8,036 bases of DNA. Source: JAWOGN01 sp046496815 (GTDB lineage: Bacteria; Desulfobacterota; DSM-4660; Desulfatiglandales; Desulfatiglandaceae). Shown here one piece after another: positions 1-5,052 of the stretch. How positions within the stretch are numbered: position 1 is the first letter of the stretch; every line of letters begins with the position of its first letter. The stretch covers positions 1 through 8,036 of the forward strand of contig JAWOGN010000375.1 in assembly GCA_046496815.1 (NCBI GenBank), read 5' to 3'. The notes under the pieces were generated by a model. The model saw only the letters and a program-made list of their open reading frames with translations, ran no database searches and was not told the origin of the DNA. The translations under genes were made by a program, and so were the position numbers.

Positions 1-521
1 TCCAGCAATGCGGCCTGTACGTCCAGGGCAGCGCCACATGCCCGCTGGGCATGATCCTCATGGGCAAGCGGGGCACCGAACAGGGCCATGACCCCGTCTC
101 CGGTAAACTGGTTGATGGTCCCTTCGTACCGGTGTATTTCTTTCATAAGGATCTTAAAGCACCCGTCCATGATCTGATGAACCGCTTCCGGATCCAGACG
201 TTCGGAAAGGGAGGTAAATCCGGTGACGTCGCAGAAGAAAACGGTGACCAGTTTGCGTTCCCCTTCAATACTGCTCCGGGTGGTGAGGATTTTTTCCGCC
301 ATGAACTTCGGGGTGTAAGATTCCGGCCGGTTGTAGTCTATAGTTGTCTCTGTCGCCGCTTTTACTTCTGCCGGAAGCCTGCTGCCGCATTCTCCGCAGA
401 ATTTTTTTCCCAGGGGTATCCTGGTCTTGCAGGACGGGCATTCCCGGGCGATGCAGGTCCCGCATTCTTCACAGAATTTTACCCCTTCCCGGTTGTCGGA
501 CTGGCAGGTGGTGCATTTCAT
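1..521 (-). CDS. Double-zinc-ribbon class III adenylate/guanylate cyclase, N-terminal part (runs off window)
   Basis: The 173 visible residues begin with two zinc ribbons: C3/C6 with C17/C20, then C28/C31 with C42/C45. After a linker (about 50-88) comes the start of a class III nucleotidyl cyclase domain. It has VTVFFCDVTGFTSLSERL with metal-binding Asp98, and QFTGDGVMALFGAP with the second metal Asp142. These should make cAMP or cGMP from the NTP; the visible part does not decide which. In this family the cyclase domain is often followed by an AAA ATPase and TPR repeats, which would lie beyond base 1 (inference). I chose the ATG at 519-521 because MKCTTC begins the first ribbon and GGAAAAG lies just upstream. 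It starts 32 bases after the flavoprotein stop, same strand, so co-transcription is likely. Not broken; truncated only by the window edge. Confidence 0.92.
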   Translation of the reverse strand, partial: MKCTTCQSDNREGVKFCEECGTCIARECPSCKTRIPLGKKFCGECGSRLPAEVKAATETTIDYNRPESYTPKFMAEKILTTRSSIEGERKLVTVFFCDVTGFTSLSERLDPEAVHQIMDGCFKILMKEIHRYEGTINQFTGDGVMALFGAPLAHEDHAQRACGAALDVQAALL

Positions 522-553
522 TAGATTCTTTTCCAATTTCGCGATGACTCGTA

Positions 554-1261
554 TTAAGCATTGCGTATGGATTCGACGAGTTTGCTCATCTCGGCCTGCA
601 TTTCCCGGGTGACCTTCATCCGATCGTAGCCGTTCCTCAAGAAATCTCCCAACGCCTTGCCCGCTTTGGCACCGGCTTCCAGGGCACACTGGTCTTTCAT
701 TACATCGGGGATTGAGTCGGCAGTGATGGGCACGCCAGGCCCGTGGATCGCATAGTGAACGCCGACTTTGCACGTTTCACCATAACTACAGTAGCAGCAT
801 CCCCAGGCTCCGGTCGCGTGGACGGTATCAACGACCTTCATGAGATTGTATGTGCAGAAGGAATTCATCACTTCGGCAGGCGGCTTGGGCATGGCACCCC
901 CGAGCCCAACGGTTACCGCAAGCTTGCCCCACATGATATTGGCCTCGCGGTGACGGAATTGGTACCATCGTTCGAGGAAAGCGTGCATGACGGCATTGAG
1001 CGTTGAGAAGTAGTTCACCCCACCGAGTACGTAGGCATCAGCTTCAACGACCTTGTCGCGGAGCGGAGCAAAATCGTCCTTAACTTTGCAGATGTTGTCG
1101 TCCGCGCATGCCATGCACCCGATGCAGCCATTGATCCTCTTGCCATGAAGCGAGATCAGCTCGTAGTCCATGCCGGTATGCTCAAGGACGTGCTTGAGAA
1201 GTTTGATTGTTCCGCTTCGTTTCTCGGTGCGCGGGCTGCCGGATATGCCTAAAATCTTCAT
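554..1261 (-). CDS. Iron-sulfur flavoprotein / NADPH-dependent FMN reductase family protein
   Basis: A 235-residue cytoplasmic flavodoxin-fold protein. The N-terminus MKILGISGSPR has the phosphate-loop pattern of FMN-binding reductases, with a GTxxLL-type helix after it. Residues 46-58 carry C-x2-C-x2-C-x5-C, the compact motif that holds a [4Fe-4S] cluster in archaeal and bacterial iron-sulfur flavoproteins (Isf). LGGVNYFSTLNAVMHAFLER (79-98) fits the second FMN contact region. The likely role is electron transfer between ferredoxin-type donors and a small acceptor; the substrate cannot be read. A second cysteine group, C155, C156, C158 and C164, is less usual. Start: a longer reading from 1291 adds ten residues, but ATG 1259-1261 has AGGAAG at good spacing and begins exactly at the family N-terminus. 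It lies 172 bases downstream of the oxidoreductase gene, with a hairpin between, so it may be read through or have its own promoter. Confidence 0.9.
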   Translation of the reverse strand: MKILGISGSPRTEKRSGTIKLLKHVLEHTGMDYELISLHGKRINGCIGCMACADDNICKVKDDFAPLRDKVVEADAYVLGGVNYFSTLNAVMHAFLERWYQFRHREANIMWGKLAVTVGLGGAMPKPPAEVMNSFCTYNLMKVVDTVHATGAWGCCYCSYGETCKVGVHYAIHGPGVPITADSIPDVMKDQCALEAGAKAGKALGDFLRNGYDRMKVTREMQAEMSKLVESIRNA

Positions 1262-1288
1262 CGTTCTTCCTTTCGTGTAAATGCCGGA

Positions 1289-1300
1289 CAAGTTAACTTG
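1289..1300. promoter_or_regulatory. Perfect 12-bp palindrome upstream of the flavoprotein gene
   Basis: CAAGTTAACTTG is a perfect dyad centred about 33 bases before the flavoprotein ATG. Its position in the leader/promoter zone suits an operator, but no clear -35/-10 pair was found and the motif is not repeated in the window. The regulator, if any, is unknown. Confidence 0.3.
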
Positions 1301-1353
1301 CCCAGTGCTGTTGTTGCTATTCGTATATCTTTCATTCGTGCCAACGCTAAAGT

Positions 1354-1403
1354 CAGCGGCGATTGAAGGCTGGAGCGCTAGCGGAAGCCCCCAATCGCCG
1401 CTG
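1354..1403 (-). repeat. Long hairpin between oxidoreductase and flavoprotein genes (REP-like or terminator-like)
   Basis: The arms CAGCGGCGATTG (1354-1365) and CAATCGCCGCTG (1392-1403) are perfect 12-bp complements. Inside them, GGCT (1368-1371) pairs with AGCC (1386-1389). Read as minus-strand RNA, the two bases between the stems can form G-U pairs, giving about 18 continuous pairs. The loop contains GCTAGC and AGCGCT. No U-run follows on the minus strand, so it is not a classical intrinsic terminator. A repetitive extragenic palindrome or an mRNA-stabilising or processing hairpin is equally possible. Confidence 0.6.
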
Positions 1404-1433
1404 GACTGCTGTATTATATGGCTTTCAGGCTGA

Positions 1434-2537
1434 TCATTTCTCTCTTTCCTTCTCCTCCGTCACACAATAAATCCCTTTACCGCTCATTGCCGGACCAAAG
1501 CAGAGATTGTCGGATTTGCATGTGGACGGCGAGGTATCCCCGGACTGCCATCTTTTTATCAACCCCGGCTCACGGACCAAGGGGCGGCACATGGAGATAT
1601 AATCCGCAATTCCGCTGTCGATGATTTGTTCAGCAACAGAGAACGAGCGCATGCCGCCCACCAGGATTAAGGGCAAATCGATTTCCTTTTTAAAAACGGT
1701 GGCAGCTTCCTTGAAATAGGCTTCTTTCTCCTCCTTGTTTATTCCGACCCGGGCTGGTCCAAGTTTGCCAGAATCGGGAGTGCCGCCGGAAAGCTCGATG
1801 GCGTCGAGACCGGCATCTGCGAGCATCTTGGAAACCACGATCGAATCTTTCAAAGAAAGACCGTTCTCTACGTAGTCTTCATTATTGATCTTGATCAGCA
1901 CAGGATATTCCTTGCCAACGGCTTCTCTTATGGCATTATAAACTTCCATGTGAACCCTGGCCCTGTTTTCTATGGAACCACCATATTCATCTTTCCGCAG
2001 GTTGTGTAATGGCGATAAAAACTGGTTTAGCAGATATCCGTGAGCCGAATGAATCTCAACCCCGTCAAAACCAGCCTCTTTGGCACGTCCGGCTGCATCG
2101 CCGAATGCCTTAACCAGGTTTTTGATATCTTCTTTTGTCAGTTCATGTCGGGGGGATTCGGAATTCTCTTTGAATGCGGAAACTGCATGGGGGATATTAC
2201 CGGCCGTCTCAACGGCGGAATTTCCGGCATGGGCCAGTTGGACAACAATTTTTCCACCGGCGTTATGAACTGCATGGCACATAGACTTCAACCCGTCCAC
2301 CAGTTCATCCCTGTCAATTCCCAATTGCCCGGGACCTGCCTTGCCTTCGGGACTGACATAAACATGTGAGGTAATTATAAACCCTACACCGCCTTTTGCC
2401 AGATCAACCATGGTTTGTGTCAACTTCGAGGTGACAGACCCATCATCCCCTGCCATACCTTCATGTGTGGCTGCCCGGACGAATCTGTTGGACAGTTTCA
2501 TTCCGTTTATCTCTGTAGTTTTAAACAGTTTGCTCAT
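1434..2537 (-). CDS. Old Yellow Enzyme family NADH:flavin oxidoreductase (single TIM-barrel)
   Basis: A 367-residue FMN-dependent TIM-barrel oxidoreductase of the OYE / 2,4-dienoyl-CoA reductase N-domain type. Recognisable parts: N-terminal LFKTTEINGMKLSNRFVRAA; QLAHAG (Q100, H103); EIHSAHGYLLNQFLSP with the paired His163/His166 that bind the substrate carbonyl or nitro group; RKDEYGGS (181-188); and late flavin-phosphate contacts at GG294-295 and R318. Such enzymes reduce activated C=C bonds, maleimides, quinones or nitro groups with NAD(P)H. The flavin/pyridine-nucleotide domain of full 2,4-dienoyl-CoA reductases is absent. The C-terminus keeps C340, C346 and C358, but Asp343 stands where the second cysteine of a CxxCxxC motif would be expected. 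The start is fixed by AGGAG six bases before ATG 2535-2537. An operator-bearing promoter about 190 bases upstream places it under the TetR regulator. Confidence 0.95.
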   Translation of the reverse strand: MSKLFKTTEINGMKLSNRFVRAATHEGMAGDDGSVTSKLTQTMVDLAKGGVGFIITSHVYVSPEGKAGPGQLGIDRDELVDGLKSMCHAVHNAGGKIVVQLAHAGNSAVETAGNIPHAVSAFKENSESPRHELTKEDIKNLVKAFGDAAGRAKEAGFDGVEIHSAHGYLLNQFLSPLHNLRKDEYGGSIENRARVHMEVYNAIREAVGKEYPVLIKINNEDYVENGLSLKDSIVVSKMLADAGLDAIELSGGTPDSGKLGPARVGINKEEKEAYFKEAATVFKKEIDLPLILVGGMRSFSVAEQIIDSGIADYISMCRPLVREPGLIKRWQSGDTSPSTCKSDNLCFGPAMSGKGIYCVTEEKEREK

Positions 2538-2562
2538 TTCTATCTCCTAGTTTTAAATTGAT

Positions 2563-2695
2563 TTATTTCAGAACGGAGTCCAGCCTCAGCTCATTGATAA
2601 TATTGTCTTGAATTGGTTCTTTTTCGTTAACAGTTTACCGGGGGAGGATATCGACCAAAACCACTGCTGCTTCCTCTAATGATAACCTTTTTCAT
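2563..2695 (-). pseudogene. Remnant of a short-chain dehydrogenase gene (or a 22-codon leader ORF)
   Basis: An ATG at 2693-2695 preceded by AGGAG (six-base spacing) starts a 22-codon ORF ending at 2627. Its first residues, MKKVIIRGSSSGFG, match the opening of short-chain dehydrogenases, whose cofactor loop is TGxxxGxG; here Thr has become Arg, one base change. The similarity stops after residue 14. A second open stretch in another frame runs to a stop at 2563-2565 and ends NELRLDSVLK; it could be the old C-terminus. The simplest reading is an SDR gene between regulator and OYE reduced to its ends by internal deletion. Alternatively it is a short leader peptide in the OYE 5' region. The SDR match is by eye over few residues. 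Confidence 0.45.
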
Positions 2696-2728
2696 TCGTT
2701 TCTCCTTTCAGTTAATTGTGTTTATGCC

Positions 2729-2757
2729 ATGATAGTAGACTGGTCGTCTATTACCGT
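2729..2757 (-). promoter_or_regulatory. Probable promoter of the oxidoreductase transcript
   Basis: On the minus strand TATCAT (2729-2734) matches five of six -10 consensus bases. It sits just downstream of the TAGAC-N5-GTCTA dyad, copying the layout at the regulator promoter. The -35 at 17-bp spacing (ACGGTA) is poor, so an activator, a different spacing or weak basal activity is possible. Transcription would start near 2722, giving a leader of roughly 185 bases that holds the SDR remnant. Confidence 0.45.
2736..2750. promoter_or_regulatory. TetR-type operator copy 2 (upstream of oxidoreductase)
   Basis: TAGAC-TGGTC-GTCTA is a 5-bp-arm inverted repeat with a 5-bp centre. Compared over 19 bases with the dyad at the regulator promoter it differs at three positions only. 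A sequence occurring twice, each time upstream of a gene of the same cluster, is the expected mark of the local repressor's binding site. Binding would overlap the -10 region and block transcription toward the oxidoreductase. Confidence 0.75.
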
Positions 2758-2762
2758 TACAT

Positions 2763-2784
2763 AAAAAAATGCCAGCAAACGGCA
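2763..2784 (-). terminator. Possible weak terminator after the TetR gene
   Basis: About 17 bases past the regulator stop, the minus strand reads TGCC-GTTTGCT-GGCA followed by seven T. The T-run is good but the stem is only four base pairs, so termination may be partial. It lies before the second operator/promoter, consistent with separate transcripts for regulator and oxidoreductase. Confidence 0.3.
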
Positions 2785-2800
2785 AGCGATCATGTTTCTT

Positions 2801-3376
2801 TTACTTCAGCACTTTATCAAAAATAAAATGATTAAAGACTCTAAACGGCCCCGTGCTTTTGGCAACTTTCATCTGAAGTATGGCACCTTCCAAACCGCTT
2901 AATATAAAGCCGGCCATTTCATCTACATCCGTTGTTTCCGGCAGTTCATTGTTCGATACAGCGTTTTGTAAAAACTCTTTGATTTTTCCTTGAATGACAT
3001 CGAATGCTTCGTTCAATTTCACCCGGAACTTATCGTCTAATCCACCGCTTTCCTGGGCCAGGTTGCCAATGAGGCATCCGCCCTGGAAGTCTGCCTCTTC
3101 GCAATTGAGTAAAAGCCGATCGAAAAAAAGACGCAATTGTTCGATCGGGCTTTTGTTTGTTTTCAATATTTCATCTGCCATGAAAATAAAGGAAGCCAGG
3201 AAATAGTCAATCAAATGAAGCCCTAAATCGTCCTTGTTTTGGAAATAGAAATAAAACGAGCCCTTCGGTACACCGGCGGTTTTCAAAATTTCTTGAATAC
3301 CGGTGTTGTTAAAGCCTTTTTTATGAATAAGCCCAAACGCTGCCTGGATGATTTTTTCTTTTGTTTCCGTTTTCAT
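2801..3376 (-). CDS. TetR/AcrR family transcriptional regulator, NemR-like
   Basis: A 191-residue repressor-type protein. Residues 5-52 form the TetR helix-turn-helix: KEKIIQAAFGLIHKKGF, then TGIQEILKTAGVPKGSFYFYF with the family signature PKGSFYxYF. The rest is an all-helical ligand/dimer domain with GGCLIGNLAQE around Cys101. In E. coli NemR the redox-sensing Cys106 lies in a similar GCL context, so Cys101 (with Cys92 nearby) is a candidate sensor; this alignment is by eye. An upstream in-frame reading to 3517 was rejected: those extra residues belong to the neighbouring corrinoid-gene relic and cross the promoter. ATG 3374-3376 begins MKTETKEKI and is the only Met before the HTH. No Shine-Dalgarno is visible. 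The gene is AT-richer than the ATPase region. Target: the two TAGAC-N5-GTCTA dyads, hence itself and the oxidoreductase. Confidence 0.93.
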   Translation of the reverse strand: MKTETKEKIIQAAFGLIHKKGFNNTGIQEILKTAGVPKGSFYFYFQNKDDLGLHLIDYFLASFIFMADEILKTNKSPIEQLRLFFDRLLLNCEEADFQGGCLIGNLAQESGGLDDKFRVKLNEAFDVIQGKIKEFLQNAVSNNELPETTDVDEMAGFILSGLEGAILQMKVAKSTGPFRVFNHFIFDKVLK

Positions 3377-3383
3377 GAGGCGA

Positions 3384-3412
3384 AATATAATAGACCAGTC
3401 GTCTATTGTCAA
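3384..3412 (-). promoter_or_regulatory. Strong sigma70-type promoter of the TetR gene
   Basis: On the minus strand TTGACA (3407-3412, perfect -35) is followed by exactly 17 bases and TATATT (3384-3389, five of six). Only seven bases separate the -10 from the ATG at 3376, so transcription should begin at or within a base or two of the start codon. That would give a leaderless mRNA, in keeping with the missing ribosome binding site. Confidence 0.8.
3389..3407. promoter_or_regulatory. TetR-type operator copy 1 (autoregulatory)
   Basis: AATAGAC-CAGTC-GTCTATT is an inverted repeat with 7-bp arms and a 5-bp centre. It fills the spacer between the -35 and -10 of the regulator promoter and touches both hexamers. 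Binding there would exclude RNA polymerase, the classic layout of TetR-family autorepression. The half-site TAGAC/GTCTA is shared with the copy at 2736-2750. Confidence 0.82.
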
Positions 3413-3429
3413 TCGTTTTTTAAACTTTT

Positions 3430-3648
3430 TTATCTGGAAAGGGCTGCCCGGCTGATCAAGGCCGACTTCGGGGATGAACATGTCCCCGGATTCCATTTTT
3501 TCTCCCATAATATCCATTCCGGCGATAAGCCCTTTGTCGAGGATCTCCTGGGCGGGATATCCGCTGCAAGGACGTCGTTGATCAGAGCGGTGATTTTTTC
3601 TTCGTCACAGTTTACAAGGGCTTGTGTCATTGCATTGAAATCGGCCAT
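3430..3648 (-). pseudogene. Broken corrinoid protein gene (MtbC/MttC-like methyltransferase subunit), N-terminal cap only
   Basis: From ATG 3646-3648 the reading MADFNAMTQALVNCDEEK...VLAADIPP matches the start of corrinoid proteins serving methylamine, methanol or O-demethylating methyltransferases. Near 3552 one base seems missing. In the next frame the family text resumes: QEILDKGLIAGMDIMGEKME then SGDMFIPEV. After PEV a second shift brings LISRAALSR, like the usual LxSARAM, before a stop at 3430. Only the helical cap domain (about 70 of the usual 200 or so residues) survives. The B12-binding domain with its DxHxxG motif is absent, so the product cannot carry corrinoid. No good ribosome binding site is seen. 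The end abuts the regulator promoter, so the regulator segment probably joined here by recombination (inference). Confidence 0.75.
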
Positions 3649-3698
3649 GTCAAATCTCAGACTGCGTGGCTGCTGCCTTTCATGTCCGTAGCCGGGGA

Positions 3699-3767
3699 TC
3701 ATGCCGTCAGTATATAGGGTTTGCCGGAAACCGGGTGGCGCTGCACCAGCACCGGGGTGTGGTAATT
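3699..3767 (-). pseudogene. C-terminal remnant of an unidentified gene upstream of the corrinoid relic
   Basis: A minus-strand frame ending at TGA 3699-3701 reads VLVQRHPVSGKPYILTA at its end. It looks like genuine protein sequence, but I do not recognise the family. It is cut at about 3764 by the start of transposase similarity on the other strand. It stops 50 bases before the corrinoid relic ATG in the same direction, so it may be the end of the gene that preceded the corrinoid gene in a former operon, perhaps its methyltransferase partner. Support is only about 22 residues. Confidence 0.3.
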
Positions 3768-4351
3768 TGCACATCCTCTGTTCTGACGGTTGTTTTTATG
3801 GAGAGGGGATGTTCCGGGTTGCACCTCGTTTTGAGACAAAACCCTTGGAAGAGATTTTCAGACATCGGGTCTTCAAAAATGCTACTTTCAAAAGAAAAGA
3901 TCACCGAGGACCTGGTGGATATGGTGATGAAGTGGCGGCATTCGGGATTCAATGTTTTTTGTGGTGAAAGAATCCAACCGGGAGATGAAAAGGCAATGGA
4001 GAATTTGGCCCGTTACATTGTGAGGGCTTTTTTCTCCCAGGAGAGGATGACCCCGTATCTAGTGCGGGGCAGGCTCTATATTCCGGAGGAATCAAAGGTT
4101 ATATATCAGGCAAAGGATGGGAAAGCGGTAAAGGCCTTTGATGCCTTGGAGTGGTTGGCGGCCATGTGTTCCCACGTCCCGAACAAAGGGGAACAAATGG
4201 TTCGTTACTATGGCTATTACAGCAATGTCAGCAGGGGAAAAAGAAAGATACAGGACAAGGATGACGCCATACCCTCTATCATGGAAACTGATGGTTCATC
4301 CAAGGAGTTTCGGAAGAACTGGGCGAGGCTTATCCAGAAAATCGGAGCCTG

Positions 4352-4370
4352 TCCCGGACTTGATCCGGGA
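4352..4370. repeat. Palindromic repeat inserted in the transposase relic (copy A)
   Basis: TCCCGGA-CTTGA-TCCGGGA has 7-bp perfect arms and a 5-base loop; flanking CCT and AGG extend the stem past a one-base bulge. It lies exactly where the transposase text NWARLIQKI-(YE)-VDPLTCPKC is interrupted, adding the foreign residues GACPGLDPGR and shifting the frame. This resembles the small GC-rich palindromes scattered in many proteobacterial genomes; it has no ORF of its own. Confidence 0.65.
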
Positions 4371-4508
4371 AGGTGGACCCTCTGACTTGCCCCAAATGTT
4401 ACGGAAAAATGAAAGTAATCAGCGTGATAGAGGATGAAGATGTCATCAAAAAGATCCTCCAACACCTCGGATTATGGCAGATCAAGCCCAGGCCCCCGCC
4501 CAAAGCCA

Positions 4509-4538
4509 CCTGTCTGCGTGCGGTCACGCACAGGCAGG
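4509..4538. repeat. Palindromic repeat inserted in the transposase relic (copy B, different family)
   Basis: TGCGTG (4515-4520) and CACGCA (4525-4530) pair around CGGT. An outer CCTG (4509-4512) pairs with CAGG (4535-4538) across an internal loop. It sits between the transposase segments KPRPPPKA and NKNRHSIDY and causes the last frame shift. Its sequence is unrelated to the palindrome at 4352-4370, so two separate insertion events of small repeats are implied. Confidence 0.55.
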
Positions 4539-4643
4539 CCGGCCCAATAAAAATCGCCACAGCATCGACTATTCCACCACCCAGCTCCCAGAGTCCGATA
4601 AGTGGCTTTATGTCGACCCCGAGCCTGCCTATACATAATGGCA

Positions 4644-4665
4644 GGTAAATATCCGGAGATTTACC
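4644..4665. repeat. 22-bp near-perfect palindrome just after the transposase relic
   Basis: The arms GGTAAAT (4644-4650) and ATTTACC (4659-4665) enclose a centre with CCGG; only one base pair of the 22-bp dyad mismatches. It starts six bases past the transposase stop. IS91-type elements carry a hairpin in the replication-origin end downstream of the transposase gene, so this may be a remnant of that end. A terminator or unrelated palindrome cannot be excluded. Confidence 0.4.
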
Positions 4666-5052
4666 CGCCTTAGGCCTGGTTTACCCAGAGGCACACTCCA
4701 CCGGATTTTTTGAATTGGGAGAGGAGTTCAGGGGAGACGTATAACCTTTTTCGGGCAACTGTTCATCCATTTCACGAAAATATGGCCCCGAATCTCCCTT
4801 CCCCACATCAGAATGTCCACCTTCATCGATCCACTTTCCACCCAAATTGGAGGACCACCACATCATGCGTCCACTTTATTCTCACCAACACAAGGCGAAA
4901 TCGCTCATATTCAGGCCTTAAAAAAGCGAGTTCTTATCATCTCACCTCACCTCACCCCGAGTCCATGCGCAAAGCGGGCCTGCTGGATTAGCGCTGATGA
5001 CTTGACCCCGGGCTGGAGGATTGAGAACTCGGCCCTCTCTCATCAATAGGGG
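4666..5052. other. Gene-free stretch with degenerate repeats
   Basis: I see no convincing gene here; open frames lack family-like sequence and ribosome binding sites. It contains TCCAC/ACCAC motifs at 4697, 4816, 4830, 4837, 4854 and 4870, which may be the worn end of another transposon. There is a triple CTCAC tandem (4941-4955). TGACCCC (5003-5009) is complementary to GGGGTCA (5049-5055), which overlaps the ATPase stop codon. Together with the neighbouring relic this looks like decayed mobile-element sequence. Confidence 0.4.

Larger units (their letters stand above)
3764..4638 (+). pseudogene. IS91-family transposase relic, 5'-truncated and frameshifted
   Basis: About 270 residues of an IS91-type (HUH-type) transposase can be read in four successive frames. 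First NLHILCSDGCFYGEGMF ... KPLEEIFRHRVFK (3764-3877). A run of five A (3875-3879) then shifts to MLLSKEKITEDLVDMVMKW and on through NLARYIVRAFFS and QMVRYYGYYSN to NWARLIQKI (3879-4346). After a palindromic repeat comes VDPLTCPKCYGKMKVISVI with its zinc-ribbon CPKC, ending KPRPPPKA (4373-4507). After another palindromic repeat comes the typical C-terminus HSIDYSTTQL ... WLYVDPEPAYT with stop 4636-4638. The N-terminal half with the upstream part of the catalytic domain is missing, so no active enzyme can be made. It is the only plus-strand coding trace in the window. Confidence 0.88.

Noticed and set aside
51..524. Long plus-strand open frame opposite the cyclase gene
   Set aside because: It is the antisense shadow of clear zinc-ribbon and cyclase coding sequence on the minus strand.
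3374..3517. A 47-residue N-terminal extension of the TetR regulator
   Set aside because: The extension contains GEKMESGDMFIPEV, which belongs to the corrinoid-protein relic in that frame, and it runs through the promoter and operator. The HTH protein begins naturally at 3376.
3875..3879. Programmed frameshifting at the A-run in the transposase
   Set aside because: Only five A and no classical slippery heptamer with a downstream structure was recognised; other frame breaks and a missing N-terminus show the gene is dead anyway.
4941..4955. CTCAC tandem as the start of a CRISPR or minisatellite array
   Set aside because: Only three five-base units with no spacers; most likely a simple slippage repeat.
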